DNA of 64,000 bases from Dirofilaria immitis (lineage: Eukaryota; Nematoda; Chromadorea; Rhabditida; Onchocercidae), in the NCBI GenBank assembly GCA_024305405.1, contig JAKNDB010000110.1, forward strand, positions 2,170,001-2,234,000, in the 5' to 3' direction. Positions 14,388 through 28,921 of this stretch are shown piece after piece (position 1 is the stretch's first letter; each line of letters opens with the position of its first letter). A program made the position numbers and the translations under genes. The notes beneath the pieces were generated by a model. The model was not told where the DNA came from, did no database searches, and saw only the letters and a program-made list of their open reading frames with translations.

Positions 14388-15668
14388 TTCATTAAAATGT
14401 ATTTTACATTTTTAGATAAGTATTAAATGGATCAATCAAAATTGCTATCTTTTAAGCGGTATATCCTCAATTTGAAGTAATTAAGCCTAAAAATATGACT
14501 AGTAGCTTTAATAGGAAACAATAGTATCCTTTATCAGTTTGGAATAAGAAAATTTTAAGTTTGATATAAATTGAAAAGTCGAAAAAATTATCAAAAAAAA
14601 ATTATACTTTTCCACCTACAATTTCGATAAAATATCGATAACCCATTTTGTACTTGAAAATTTTACTAAAATTTATCTTAAATTGTCTTTTTATCAATCG
14701 TACTATTTTAACAATCTTTTCATTATGCATTAAAAATTTATATTATCCTAATCACTTATTGTCTTGCATCTAATATTTGCGTCTAAATTATGGCGCATGT
14801 GACTGAATTAAAGAATACAGCAAACTTTCACGGATCAATTTTCAGTCCTATTGATTATAAAAGAGGTATCATTTGCCGATTATTTCGTCATACATGACAA
14901 ATTATTCTTTAATCAAAATAAATTTATCAGAAAAAATTCAAGCATCGATGATCTTTTTCAACATGACCTCTTAATTTTCATAACTTTCTTGCTTTTTTAT
15001 GTCATTAATTGTCTAAGTTCGAGAAATAAATAAATATATTATTTAGTGGATTCAAATTAAGCAAATTTCTTTTCCTGGACATGTAATATTCTTACAAATA
15101 TTCTGTAATAATTCCATCGGTGATTATTTACATATCGTATAAAATTACCGCTCAATCTCACTCAGTGTCTTTGAAGCAGTTTAAAGTTTGGTTTTTAATT
15201 CATCTTATTTTTGTTAAATGCTTTTCGAAACATTTTTCAATTTCATTTTTTCACATTAAAAAATTCCCTTTGTGCATAGCTTACTGATATATGACATTAT
15301 CAACGGAATGTGCAAGTAGAGTCTATATTTTTTGAACTTCGTCACTTTAAACTTTTGATGACATTATCAGGAACTATTTGACATATCTTTTCCTATTTAT
15401 TAAACGTTTACCTTTAATTAATGGGCTAAAATTTCTGAAAGTGCCACCAACACAATAGGAAGTTTTTTTGCCCATATTGTTGATCGTTTTCCTTTCATAG
15501 CTGTATTTTGATTTCTTGATGTTGCTCAGGTAAAAAAGATTTATGAGATTAGGATATCGATATGCAGACATTGAAACGAATTATTTCTATTCATAAAAAT
15601 CAAAAATTTTGATTGTTATTCAAACTGTAATTTAAGGAGGAAAATTTAAGAATGAAAGAAAGAAGTAC

Positions 15669-15710
15669 AAATACAAGTACAAATACAAATACAAATAATA
15701 ATAATAATAA
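15669..15710. repeat. AAATAC/AAT microsatellite
   Basis: A run of acaaat-type hexamers passes into (AAT)n. It is non-coding simple sequence. Confidence 0.7.
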
Positions 15711-15957
15711 GAAAGCATATTTTACTACTTAATTAAATTTTTCATAATTTTGTAACCAAGGAGTAGTGTAACCAACTTATTATTATTATTCCTTCAATAA
15801 GTACCATTGACTCTACTGCTATTTGATTCTATCATATCTAAAATCGAATCTTGAAAAAATTTTTTTTTAAAACTAAATGTCTTTCAATACAAAAACTTTC
15901 AATTAATATAAATACCAAAATTATGAAAATTTTTTCTTATTTCATATGCGGGAAATC

Positions 15958-15983
15958 ACACATATATATATATATATATATAT
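15958..15983. repeat. (TA)n microsatellite
   Basis: About twelve TA dinucleotides in a row, in non-coding DNA. Confidence 0.85.
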
Positions 15984-16484
15984 TATAATGTTAATAATAT
16001 TAATTATTTTTTTTAATTCTATAATTATTTTACAATTCAATAGGAAGGTTACATGTTACACCGAATATACTTCTGCTTTTCTGCATTCTAAAAATTATAT
16101 TACGAAATTATTTTCAATAAAACATTATTTGTCTTCTCAATTCAAATTTAATTTCGCTTTTTCCTATCTTGATTTTATTTACTTTTACGGTTGATTTTTG
16201 TATATAAATATGAACAACACATACATAGATACGTGTTTACAACGTGAACATACTATATATACAAATTATATGGCAAATGAAGTTAGCTCAGATGATATTA
16301 TGGATGTGACGCATAATAATACGTCACTGGAAATCTATTGGCCATAAGTTTGCAAGCCTAAATCGATAACAACTTCACATTATTTAGAAATGTTATTAAA
16401 TTTTCTATGTTTCGACAACTTTTAAATTTATTTTAGAGTATGTATCATCGTCAACTTTCACTCCCAATACTTGATTATTATTGC

Positions 16485-16677
<193 letters not shown>

Positions 16678-17720
16678 TAATGTGACAACTAATTATTTTC
16701 ATTGGTGCAAAGTTTTTATTGCGTATTTCGACTAATCGATAAGATTATAATTAGTGCCTTAATAACATAAAATGTGATTGATAACTAGAGTACAAGTATT
16801 GTAGCAATAGAAATGGATTTTTTTATATGGAATGATAAAAAATTGATTGTAGTATTTCTTGTTACTTAGATTATTTCAATAAATTTCGAGAACGAAACAT
16901 TCTGCTATCACTTTTTGTTTTATTTCTTTTTGAAATGTTATCAAAATTTTCTGTCTTATAATTTTATCTTATTACTTATTCATTTATTTAAAAGAACATT
17001 ATCATTGTTTATTTTTGCCAATATAATATTGCAATATCGAAATACTTCTCAATTTCAATAATTACTGCACATTAATTGTATTTAATCCAGCATGCCATGA
17101 TACTAGTATGCAATAATAGTAAATACAATTTTCTGACAACAATGTTAGAATTGATTGGTAAGTCGGTATCGTTTGAAGATTTTTGAAATATAACTTCCAG
17201 ATTAGTAATAGTGAAAATTCTTGTTATGATTAATCATCCAAGCCTAGTAGTTCATCTTCTTTTTTCTTTCTTTTTAAAAATCGATCTCTTTTTCTCTAAT
17301 TTACAATTCGCACTAACTTCTTCATTTGGCCCATCAGTTTTTGGCTCCAAGTTGACAACTAATTCAACAAAGTCCCTCTTTTATCTTCTATACTTTCTTT
17401 GTTTTTTTCATCTTAAAACTTTTTGCTCAATAACATGACATGTAAAAGAGTGTGCTTTCGTTTATTATTTTCAAATTTCATCTGCTTTTTTCAAGTTTTA
17501 AACTTAAAAATGTAAATTTATTCAATCAATTTATTAAACTAACCTATCAGCGACATGAAATCTTATTTTATAAATTGTTTTAATTAGATTAAAGGAAGAA
17601 AGCAACTGTAAGTTATTGAATCGTTGCATTGATCTTTAAGATAATATACTTTAATTCAAATGTTTCAATTTCAGAATATTAATTAATTTCGATCGAATTT
17701 TCCTCATTTATTAAATTGAA

Positions 17721-19463
17721 ATGATGAATGGACAAATCAGGCAAGCAGTGATTGTTGATGATCAAGATAATGATGCTCCCATAATTGATAAGATGCCAAA
17801 ATCGATGCAGTTTAATGAATCCAGCGAAAATTATCGCTGTCTATGTAATTGTTTCCATATAAAAACTGGTGCTCTTATTGTTGCTGGTAAGTTTTTCTAT
17901 TTTTTTATTCCAAATTATAAACTATAAAAATTGACATAAAGATTGTTCAGGACAGTAATTAAATTTGATGAAATAATGTAAAGTATTAAATTAATATAAG
18001 TTCAAAACGATTTAAATATGGTGAATATCTATTGATTGATAAAGTAGATCGATTGGTGGAATAGTAAATGCAATAAGTTCAAGATAAATTTATTTCAGTA
18101 TATTGATACGATTAACAGTACACTGATTATCAAAAAGCACTTCTATAGATTGATATTAGTCACGAAAAATTTCATTTTCAAATTTGCAGTGATTTGATTG
18201 TTGTATAACCTAATTATATATACCTACTAACTTCAGAGAAATTAACAGAAGAAACTCATAACGATTTTAAGAAGTGTAACAAAGTTTAATATGGCCAAAT
18301 ATGGCTTCAGAATTTGGTTCACTTTTTTATTCCAAACTATCATACTATTATCTAACAATTTAAACATTTTAACTTGTCGAAGTATTTCAGGTACAGAGCT
18401 TTTAATGTTGCTAGTATTTCTTATTAACTCATTAATAATAATTGTGGAGCACGATACTAAATATGAAAAAATCACAGGTAAATCAATTTTTCCTCAGTTA
18501 TCTTCAGATTTTGTTTTAAATTCCTTCCTACAGAGTGGAATGATTATGTTAATGACAGGTACATGTGATGGTTATGTGATGAAATCGCTTTCCGCGTCTA
18601 TGATAGGTATTGGCCTTAGTTTTTTAGCAGTTCTCCTACTTTTCGTAGGAATAACCCGCAACATTGCTGCATTTCTGATACCTCATCTTATCATACAGGC
18701 AGGTTTTTTTTCATAAATAAATAAAAACAAAAAACCCACTCGGACTATTCCTTTTTCAATTTTCAATAGAGAAATTTGAGAATTTATACTCAAAATTAGA
18801 ATCCAGAAATTGAAAATGATATTAGAATTTATTGATTTAAAATATTCGAACTATGCTTCAAATCAGCAATATAATTAGCCATAAAAACGTATCATTATCA
18901 CTTGACGTAGTGTCCTATTTTCAGATAATTGTGATATTAATGCTTGCATTTGGTTTGACATGTGGTATCATTGCATTTTCTACTAAGTCAACAATATTTT
19001 ATCGATTGATGAATGCGGCATCATTTAAAGAGCATCCCGGTACTTCTACTGTCGCATTGGATTCTCGAACTACCGCACGATTTATCATTATTTTCATCCT
19101 TTACTTTGTTTGTCTTATATTACAGGTGATAAAATATCGATTTATTCCGCTTGCTTTAACAAATAAAAAGAAAAAGCTAGAAAATTGACTTAAAATTGAT
19201 AATTTCAGTAAAAAATCATTTGAAATTAAAGTCTTCTGTTAGCTTCAAAATGAAATCACAATTGGACGATCAGTGAAGAATTTCAGCTATTCGGTAATTC
19301 ATTTCCATCTGATTTATTAAATAATTATTGAAATTCAAAAATGTTTCAGTGTTGGTATGTAATGATCATCCACAACTGCTATCATTACTTGAAGGAACGA
19401 AGTCGATATATGCATTATTGTCTTGAATTTAGTACACCGATGAAAACACTCATCTTTCGATGA
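17721..19463 (+). CDS. Four-TM membrane protein, LAPTM-like nematode family
   Basis: Four exons: 17721-17886, 18391-18698, 18925-19125 and 19350-19463, giving about 262 residues. The N-terminus is hydrophilic, followed by a CLCNCFHIKTG motif and the first of four hydrophobic segments (around residues 50-75, 125-145, 150-185 and 218-240). The protein ends in a short basic, Tyr-rich tail. A Cys-rich start directly before TM1, then four TMs, is the layout of LAPTM4/5-like proteins expanded in nematodes; these usually sit in lysosomal or endosomal membranes. The exact family is not proven. A TTTCAG acceptor at 17674, 46 bases before the ATG, suggests trans-splicing. The second intron fits in phase only with a GC donor (CAG/GCAGGTT at 18699) to the strong TTTTCAG acceptor at 18924; a GT donor four bases on with a TAG acceptor at 18910 is an alternative. 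Confidence 0.7.
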
Positions 19464-21106
19464 AACTATTATGCTGATAATTGATATGCTAAACAGCATC
19501 ATATACTACAGTAATGAATGTATATGGCATGCATTTGGAATTGGATAGATTGTCAGACATAGATGCTTGGAAACAAACATTGAGAAGAATGCTCGCAAAG
19601 TAATAGCTTCAAAAATCATAACAATCTAAAAGAAAAATCTGGAATTTATTTTAGAAATGATCCATTATCATTAGTCCAGAAGTTCTTTGCATCATACTGT
19701 ACAGAATAAAAATCATATATACAAAACTTTCCTCGCACCATTATAAAACTACTGGAAACAAAGTACTTAGGAAGGTTAATAAAAAGAACACTCTAATATT
19801 TATGATCCATTTTCTCAATCGCATTATGCAAAAACTGTCGATAACACATTTTCCCTACATGAGCCCTAAATTGTAGAAAGCATGATCAAAATGACGACTA
19901 CGTCCATTAACATGCACAAGATCGTCTAGCATTTGTTCATCTTATTTTTTACGAAATACTTTCAAAATATTCTTAATATGTATATAAATCTTAGTGGATG
20001 TAAGCAATCGGCAAGATTTTAGTACAATACATCATCCCTTTATATTTATAAGCCAGTTTTCATTGCTTTATATTTTACAAAATCTAATTACAATATTTAA
20101 TAAAATAATGGAATGAAGTTTCATAATTTATATTTAAAACATTAAAATTGCTAATTTTCAAAACACGAAAATAGTAATAATGAAATATAAAATAAGGAAT
20201 GAGAGTAGGCAATTGATAGCTGTCTCAACGGTTAATTCATCTCATTAATGATTTTACACACAAATAATTTATGTACATATGCAAGAATCTGATATTTTTA
20301 GAAGTCAAATAACTTGTATTCAAATATTAGTATAAGATCAGAAAATCGAAACACAAAAACAGCACATAACATTCTGAGCACTAATTTATCTTGTTATAAT
20401 TTTTCCCAAATATTGACATATAGTAATTATGACAGAGTTTCATTGAAATGACGGATTAATTCACAATAGATTCACAATGGATTCCTTCAAAAATAATTAT
20501 ATTAGTTAAAATTAAATAAAAAAGTACTAACAATTGTTAACATATATTAGTCATGATAGCATATACAAAGGTATGGAAACAACGGACTGATTTTACAAAT
20601 GAATAAAATGAATCGGATATAAAATCAGTACAAACTCGTCTCAAAATTGGCAAAAATCACCGAAAGAATTCTGACGCGCAAATTTTCGAAAACTGCTGAA
20701 ACAATTCAACTTAAGTTGATAGAACATTACAGCTAAGTGAATTTGCATCTAACGAAAACTGAAGTTCATTCTTGACGTGCTAACGATTCTTTAAATTTTC
20801 TTTGAAATGTTACAACTTTACGTTAATATCATCATCATATGTCAAATTTACGGTTGTCACTGAACAGAGGAATGATTGCTAACATACTGGTACACAGGCG
20901 CTGGAATTATCTTTAGACGATTAATATTATGAAAATTTGCACAAAAATAATATGCAAAAAAGAGTTCTTGAAAAAACTTATATGATATCATCAATTTGAC
21001 AAATCATCGAAACAAAGAACGGTAACAGAAAATTCAACTCAATTTACAGAGCATATCAAAGCATTGGCTTGAATCAGTGGCCATTATTACCAATCGTTAT
21101 TTAATT
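19464..21106. other. Intergenic, 3' ends of two convergent genes
   Basis: No gene seen. It should hold the 3' untranslated regions of the membrane-protein gene (plus strand) and the PRPS-associated gene (minus strand). Confidence 0.6.
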
Positions 21107-24100
21107 TCAATCACCAATTGTTACACCTCGAAACATTTGCCCCATAGACTCATTGTGATAGATTCGCCTAATTGCTTCGCATAGCACCGATGATATATCA
21201 ACTGTTTTAATTTTATGGCAGCGCAGTTTCTGCACCTCATGAGGTACTGTGTTTGTCACAATCACCTGAACTGTATACTGAATAATGAAACATAGTGGAC
21301 AAGTTAAATGAACGAACGATAAACAATAGGAAACTTCCATATAAAACATCCACACTAGGTTGCTGCATCATAAATGCGCTATTAGGCAAATTTAATTTCC
21401 TTAATCACTGCCTATCGGCATTTTCTTTTATCATTACTAATAAGTTAATAACGTTTTAAGACCAGGCTAATATCCTGGTTAAGTTATATATATATATATA
21501 TATAACGTCCTAATGTCCTAAGTTCAAATTAATCCTGCTACAATGCTACTATAATAGAAGATTACCAGAAGATTAGTAAAAATGCTATAGATTTTTTTAT
21601 GTCAGGGAATTTTGAGAAAAAGACAAAGACCTATTTGATTTTATTCTGATTTTAGTGCCTAGGTTAATTTTATGCTAGCTTTGTGATAAAAGACCAATGA
21701 TAAAATCAAGTTCAGTAGTACAGTTTACTTCAGTAATGGGCGAAGATTCAAGAAGATCAGGAGCATCTGCAGATAATAACCCATGTGTAGCTATGATATA
21801 AATTTTATAAGCACCATGATTTTTCAGCACCTGAGCGACAGCGACGAAAGATTGTGCATCATCGATTATATCATCCTGTAAATGAACATCAATTTTTGAC
21901 TGAAAAGTATTTGCACACATTAGAATTGAAATTTTTTACAACTAATTATGCTTTAGATTTACAGTGAAAGAAGAGATACAGAATACTTACCACCATAATC
22001 GCTATACGCCCACCTACATCACCAACAACTGTTAACGGAGGTTTTTCCTTCGCAACTTGAGCTAAAATATATCATGATGAGTTAGAAAAATAAATCACCC
22101 GACTACAGCTTAAAAAAATAGTATGAAGCAGCAGCAAAAGTTATGCGCCAGCTATAAAGAACACTTTAATAATTTTAAACGAATTTCAGTTTCTAAGGAA
22201 GATCCTTCACTCCGCCAAACTTTAAATCGTTTAAAGCTTTGGCGAATAGAATTTTTTATGAGCTCCAATTTGAAATGAGTATTTCGCAAAATTGAACTCG
22301 AATCACAAAGTTTGCACTTAGCAGCGAAATGATTTAAATGATTTAGTAGCTCGAAAAAGTTGGATGATATTTTTCCTCACAAAGAAGCGTTACCTGGAAA
22401 CAGTTCGAAAGCGGTAAGATTTTCGTTTGGCTTGCCATCAAGTGGAGGACTTTGTCGACCATCTTCTAAACCACTTTCTTCAACATCTTTCTGCTCACCG
22501 TGTATAACTGCAACACCTGAAACTTTGTTCGAAATTGAAGAGAACAAGTCAAAATTTCTCAAGGTAAGTGGCAAATCCACCAATCTATTCCCTTGTCAAG
22601 TTTTTAAAATGGCAAGAAAAAGTGGCGAAAACTTTTAAAGTTTGAAGTAATACATATCGGTACTCGAAAATCAGAGATATCGATGATATTCTTTTTTGAA
22701 GTATTTATATAACCGATAACATAAAACAAAAATACAGAACATATATCATTTGAAGTAATACTTGGAAGTTTTAGAAGTAGTGCACTAATAATAACTAAAG
22801 ATGATCATAATAGATAAAACCAATAAAATATTAAAAATAATTTTGAAAATAATCTTCTGAAAGCGAAACATTTTTGCAGAAAATAAAGAAACTGTGAGAA
22901 TGGAAACTGAACAAGATGCGCTTACTTTTCACATACACAAATGTGCTCATCATGCAAATACTAGTTAAGCATGATCTTCATAAAAGATAAAAACACAAGT
23001 GCTTAAAGCAAGCTTTGCCCAATTACGCAACATAATTCTGGTGTAGTAAGTTAACCAATCTCATCCATTGAATTTTCTGTACTTTTTGGAAATCTTAATA
23101 TTAATAATACTGTACTAAGTCTATCTGCAAACATTTTGAATAATGTACACCAACCAGTCACGAATAATTTAATGTGAACATGAACCAGTCTAAATATTCA
23201 AATCTCAACCTCAAATTATTTGAAATTTCGACTATCAATTTGATGAAGATGGTATTTGTCAAAAATAAAATTAATAACTGTTTTTGTGATGTTAATTATA
23301 AATTCTAATTTGACATGTAAGCCTAATCCTAATCTCCATTAATGATAACATTTATAACAAACTACTGCTTTTATTCTAATTTGGAGAAAAACTTATAAAA
23401 TAACTCCAATTCTGCCTAAATTAGTCTCATCTTTATATTCCACTTATGACATGGTAACAATTTTTAGCGTTAATTTTAATCTTTTGTTTCATTCCACTGC
23501 ACAACAATTAGACAAACCTGTTGCTTCGTAGATGAAGGCATGGAAAATGTTTTCATAGTTAATAAGCGAGAACAGTGAAATTTGCATTAACTTCTCCATT
23601 TGAGCTTTTCAACATAATATGTATATATGCTATTAGAGATGGAAAAGCAAATATTGAAGTAAAAACAAGTCCACAACGAAACACTTCAGGTTCACGTACA
23701 TCTTTAACTAAGTAATGATTCATTTAGTTTTAAACTTTCTAAAATTTCTCAAGTCACGTAGAGCAGTAGAAAATTTCAACCTTTAAAGTCAAAATTTTCT
23801 TTTCTTTTTCTTGAGATGATCTATTTAGCGAAATGATGAATTTGAACTGCTAAAAGAGGGAAAACAACATACAAAATGGATCTTGCAATCAATATGTAAA
23901 AGTTTGAGGTTTTTAAAACTCTTTTCTAGCGCTTAGTTTCAAAAAGTGAATTAGATAGTTATTAGCATAAATTTAAAAATGCAAATTATTGAAAAAATCA
24001 CGACAGGAAAATCAAACATGTTAAATGCAAGTTATTAAGTACTTGAAGTGACTGAACAGTCTGGTGTGGTTGACAGTGACCCATCCGTTAGAGCTTTCAG

Positions 24101-25359
24101 TCTGCTCATCCCTTATTCAATTCATCTCATTGAGGTCTCCTAATCTACTGAAATAAAAGTAGTGACCAACTAATATCAATATTTACCTAATCTTAGACGA
24201 TCCGCATAGGATGTTGCTTTATTCATAACACCAGGATTCTTTGCAACTATTACGGCATTTTTGTAGTCTGGTATCTAAATTCGTTAAAATTTGAAAAACA
24301 GAATGAAAAATTGGTATATAAATTAAGCAATATAAAGTATTAAAGATAAATATAACCATTTAGATCAATCAGAAAAAGTTTAAGAGAAAATACCAAACCG
24401 AACATTTTCTTTTATATACTGCAATAAAAAGGTGAAGCACGTAAATTATCAACAGGCACTGAGAAGAATCCTTGGATTTCCTTCCTGTACAAATCGAGAG
24501 AAACAATTCGAGTCGCTCCTGCAAACTTTTTTTCCTGACATTGAAAGCATTTTTAAGATTTTATCCCACATATTAAATAAACTTAGTGTTTCCGCAAATT
24601 ATGAACGAACTTCGGATAAAAAAGGAAACAAAAAAAAAAACAGGATAATACCAGAATTGCACATCATATCAGCGATAAGTTTCATTGGTATGGACGATCG
24701 GCGTAGCATTCGACATTGTTTGCTATAAGGCAAATATGGCATTACTACTGTTATTGTTTTTGCCATTGAAGTTTTACACGCATATATTAATATCATCAGT
24801 TCCATGATGTTATTATTCACGTCTCTGGAATTCATCAGTTCGTTTTTTTTAAAAAAAAAAAGATAATTACTAGTAGCTTAATTAACGAATAAATTGAATG
24901 GAATAGTTTCAAGGCTTGAAAGATCTAAAACGTTCTGGCTTACATTTATTATCAATATAGCGATGTTCTTGGCCGGTAATATGGAGATATTTTCTTATGA
25001 TTTCACCGGATACGTATCACCAATTTGTTATAGGCAAAACAAAAGCAAGCGAATTACTAATTTACTTTGAACCGGATTGAAGAATGAACACATGCTTCCC
25101 GCGAACACTTTGTTTGATTTCAACAGAAGTTTCACGATTTGTTCTATTGTAGACAACCGCTTCTCCAAGTTTAACTCCCAAGCGTCTACAAAATTATTCT
25201 TTATTTACCTATTAAATCAATATAATTTTCAAAATATAAGAGAATTCATAATAAAACAACTTACTCTGAAACTAATCTTGCTAATTCCAGATGAGAATTC
25301 CCGCTAGCAGTACCATGCCACTGCTTTGATCTGTAAAATATCGGACTGACATTGTTCAT
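21107..25359 (-). CDS. PRPSAP: Phosphoribosyl pyrophosphate synthetase-associated protein
   Basis: Nine minus-strand exons: 25265-25359, 25066-25185, 24652-24824, 24404-24518, 24187-24274, 22394-22516, 21991-22061, 21729-21875 and 21107-21265; about 363 residues. It matches PRPP synthetase throughout: [55 protein letters not shown]. Two marks place it with the associated proteins (PRPSAP1/2) rather than the catalytic PRPS: the insertion after AVIHGE containing EDGRQSPP, and [10 protein letters not shown] in place of the catalytic PRPP loop. Such subunits bind PRPS in the cytosol and modulate PRPP supply for nucleotide synthesis. Exon 24404-24518 needs one extra base in the run at 24424-24428 to keep [14 protein letters not shown] in frame. 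Start: the ATG at 25359 lies five bases after a CTTTTCAG acceptor, either trans-spliced or joined to the upstream exon at 26850. Confidence 0.93.
21486..21505. repeat. (TA)n microsatellite in PRPSAP intron
   Basis: About ten TA units in the last intron of the PRPS-associated gene. Confidence 0.85.
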
Positions 25360-26849
25360 AAATCTGAAAAGAACGAATAAAGTTTAAAAATATTGGAAAA
25401 TTCACAATCACATTCATATTCATATTCATTCATATTAAATATGAAGTTTTCAACGTATTATATTAAGGCAGAGAAAAAGAAAACGGATAATGCCTTATAC
25501 AACAGCAGATCATGCTATATCGATTTAGAAGAAACTTCAAAATCTTCGAAATTTCTGATAGGAAGTACGAAAAATGACACATTTTATTTGTTTATTAGTT
25601 TGAAAATACTGCATTCGAGTCGAGAAGCCTGAAGAATAAGATAATAAGGATTCCTATTAAAAGTGGATCGTGAAAACTTAGCAATTCAATCCAGCAACGT
25701 TCCCAAGGTTCCAAATGTTTCAGTGGCGTATTCCATTTCTTATTCTAATCTATATCTTGAAACTGGCCATTAGCTACAAGTTCATATAAATAAATATGAC
25801 TCGGGGATTATTTTATAGCCGCGTACAATAACCAACAACGTGTCATAAAATTTCATAAAAATTTTAAATTGTATTCACAAGTTTCTTCATTTGAGTTATA
25901 TAATTTTCTTGTCTTCATGCAATATAAGTTCTTACAATTATTCTCACACAAAAGGAATCTTATTCCCACACAAGAGAAATTCTTATAATAAAAAGGGAAA
26001 AAGAGATATCGTTATTGTGAACTAATTTTTCATAAAACTTCAAGTTTCTATTGTCATTACTTATTAGTATTTCTCTTCTAAACACTAATTTCAAGTATAT
26101 TGCCTGGAAAGCCATTAGAGTTTTTAACGCCTCTTTTCCTGGTCCGGGAAGGAAAAGTCAAGAAAAACCAACAATCCTGAGGTTAAATTCTAAAAAACTA
26201 CTGAAATCTAAAAGCCACAATGTCTTAAATACTCAGAAATTTTTTCAGTTCAGTTTTCATCACAAGGTTTATATATGATCACCCAAGCAATCAATGCGGA
26301 AACTACGTAAAGGACCAACTTCGAGATTATGGTAATTTAATGTTCGTTTATCCCATAATCTCCTTCAATAGAGTTAACAATTAAGCTAAACCTGATCGCT
26401 ATAGGACAGAACAATCGATTTCAGCATATTTTTCTCTCCTATCTTTTTCATAAATTCTTCAAAATTTTCACTGTATTCCCCTAAAATTATATCTCATTGT
26501 TTTCCAATCGTTACTCTGTATTCTTTTCTTATTTTTTCACGTAAATTAATATCTCTCACAATGTGTCGTCAAATTTTCACGCACATCACCGCGTACCTAC
26601 TTTCTACCTTATATGATTTCGAGACTTTCACTCCCACTATTTTCCTGTTTCACACTCTCTCGCAATTCACCAGTCTTATCACTAGATGCTCAAGTTTTCG
26701 ATTAATTTTGGTGTTGCTGAGATTAAAATATTTAGTGATGTAAAATATCTACACGCGTTATTACAGAATAATACTAAATAAGGCGTAAGAAAATAATACT
26801 AAGTATAGGTAGACAGAAAATCAATTGATACCAAGCTGATTACACTTAC

Positions 26850-26872
26850 CTAAAAGTCATCGAAATCTTCAT
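26850..26872 (-). CDS. PRPSAP: Possible alternative first coding exon of PRPSAP
   Basis: A minus-strand ATG at 26872 opens MKISMTFR and meets a perfect donor, TTTTAG/GTAAGT, at 26849. Splicing to the TTTTCAG acceptor just before 25364 keeps the frame and reaches the internal Met at 25359, so the protein would gain nine residues. The intron would be about 1.5 kb. The strong donor and matching phase are the evidence; the short peptide carries no recognisable signal. It may equally be part of the 5' untranslated region of the same transcript. Confidence 0.4.
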
Positions 26873-28921
26873 TTGAGCCACCCTCTTCAGAGTCGCTGCT
26901 TTTCAAAATATGAAATTTAGAAAGGCGGTCACTTATATGAAATCTTATTGTCTTACTCCACTCTGCACTTCAAGCCTAACTTTGGCAAGCCCTCACCAAT
27001 ACCAACTTTGGTACGATGGTAACACTTGACGAAATTTATCACTAACAAGTGAAAGTTTTCATTGCGATGCCAACTCAACACGGTCGGTGTCAGCATCGTT
27101 TTCATCCAGCGAGATTTTCACAACCAACGATTGCTTAATATTGCTTATTGTACTTGCCTTATAATTTATGTAATGTATCTTTGAGGCTTATGATTTTTCG
27201 CAGATTCGTCAATTCTTGGCTAACATATCGTTTGCCATACGTCAAGATGTATACCGACGTAGTATTAGCTGCGTGAACAATAGACAAGTTGAAATTTTCC
27301 ATTTAGCTCAGTTGCGAAACGTTACTTTGACATTGTTGTTGTGTGATTGTAAGAGATGTTTCACTTAGAAAAAGGCGTAAAATATATAGAATAGGATTCA
27401 CATTATCTCGTAACTTTTCGCTCTAAACAGAAACATCTCATATATGTTTTTTGGTCCATTCTCTCGATAATTCTAATTTTTGATATTGGCACCGAAACAT
27501 GTCATACCCAACTCTCGACTAATTCACATACCAAACGAACATTTCAGAAACAGTACGTTGACGCAGATCAAACACTGTCACTCCTCATCTACTATACACA
27601 CTGTTTGAACTATATAGAGAGAGAAAAAAGGAGAAAGAACATGTAATTGATTCTTGGTCCGTTTGGCAAATTACACATCCATAGATGGACAAAGAATAAC
27701 CAGAAAAGAAAATAGTATAATGATTTGATAGGGAGCAGAGTTGGAATAAAATATGATCTTTCGAAAGACTGTTTAAATAGGACAGATAGCAAAAAAAGTT
27801 AGAAAAAGTGAAAATATAAATGATGAAGAAACTGAAGAAATGCTCAGAGAGCTAGAGATGGTAATGATAACAATATTTACTAATGATGAGCCGCCTGTCA
27901 CCAGCATCAGCAACAATACAAATACCGGTGATTCATGATGATTGAGCTCTTTCCTGAATTGTGGATGATAGCGTAAGCTTGTTTCTGACGGAGTGTGAGA
28001 TGTTTGTTAACAGTTTGATTGATACACGTAGACATTTTGCAGCTCTAATACGATGAACACTTTTTTGGAGTTTTCTCTGGTTAGGAGGAAGGTGACATCT
28101 TCCATGTAAAAATTAGATTTTAGATTTATACGTACTGATATAATAAAGATAAGACAGATGAGTTATTCGATCAGCGATTGAAAAAAAAAAAGTCGAGAAC
28201 GTTTTATGCATTTATAAATTTGTAATTCATTTGGTGCATTAGCTTTTTTAATTAAAGTAATCAGTAAAATTTTGATCTTGAAACTATTAAAATATTAGTT
28301 TAATTGTTTTGTTCATACCTTCCGTCTTTGGTTTAATGCTAAATAAAATTACACATGAAATTATGATTTCAGTCTTTCCTTATCAATTAAATATATACTT
28401 CTTCGAGCTACTTTCATCACCAGGCTCATTTCGAAAACTTTTAAATCTAAGTGTAGCATAATTTTTTTTTTTTAATGTGGCATTTACTGAATCATTAATG
28501 AGATATTGTGAATTCATTTAATTTATTTTAAATATTATAATTCGACGGGTCTTTTGACATTATATCATAATTGAATAAATTTTTCATCCTTAATATAGCC
28601 ATTCCTCGCTGAATTTTACGCCATAGTCAAATGCCTCTACCAAAAATCAATATCGAAACATTTTAGAATAAGTAACTGTCAATGATTGATGTGTGAAATA
28701 GATGTAGCAATGCGTCTGATTATCATTGCGAAAAATTCACAAACTTATCTAGCGGATATTTTTTCCTTAATCATCAAAAGAAAGCCCCATTTTTGAATTT
28801 TATTGCTTCATCTTGCAGTATAAATTATATTATAATTTATGTGTGACATGCATAATTTCAACATTAGTCCTTAGCAATAATAAAACCGATTAATCTTTTT
28901 CCATTTTTACAGTAAACAGTA
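26873..28921. promoter_or_regulatory. Intergenic between divergent PRPSAP and WBP2 genes
   Basis: Two kilobases between the 5' ends of two divergent genes, so it should contain both promoters. The part from 26940 to 27320 is GC-richer than its surroundings. It contains a minus-strand frame from an ATG near 27109 (MKTMLTPT...) ending at 26957 that looks mildly coding but matches nothing I know. No TATA box or named factor site can be claimed. Confidence 0.4.

Noticed and set aside
18478..18507. A 30-base intron within the LAPTM-like exon 2
   Set aside because: Far too short for an intron, a multiple of three, and the frame is open through it; treated as exon.
24040..24120. Short coding-like minus-strand frame ([10 protein letters not shown]) in a PRPSAP intron
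   Set aside because: Phase after the preceding exon leads at once to a stop; probably chance or a poison exon, not supportable.
21107..25359. Catalytic PRPP synthetase (PRPS)
   Set aside because: The PRPP-loop region reads [10 protein letters not shown] and the family-specific insertion after AVIHGE is present, both marks of the associated protein.
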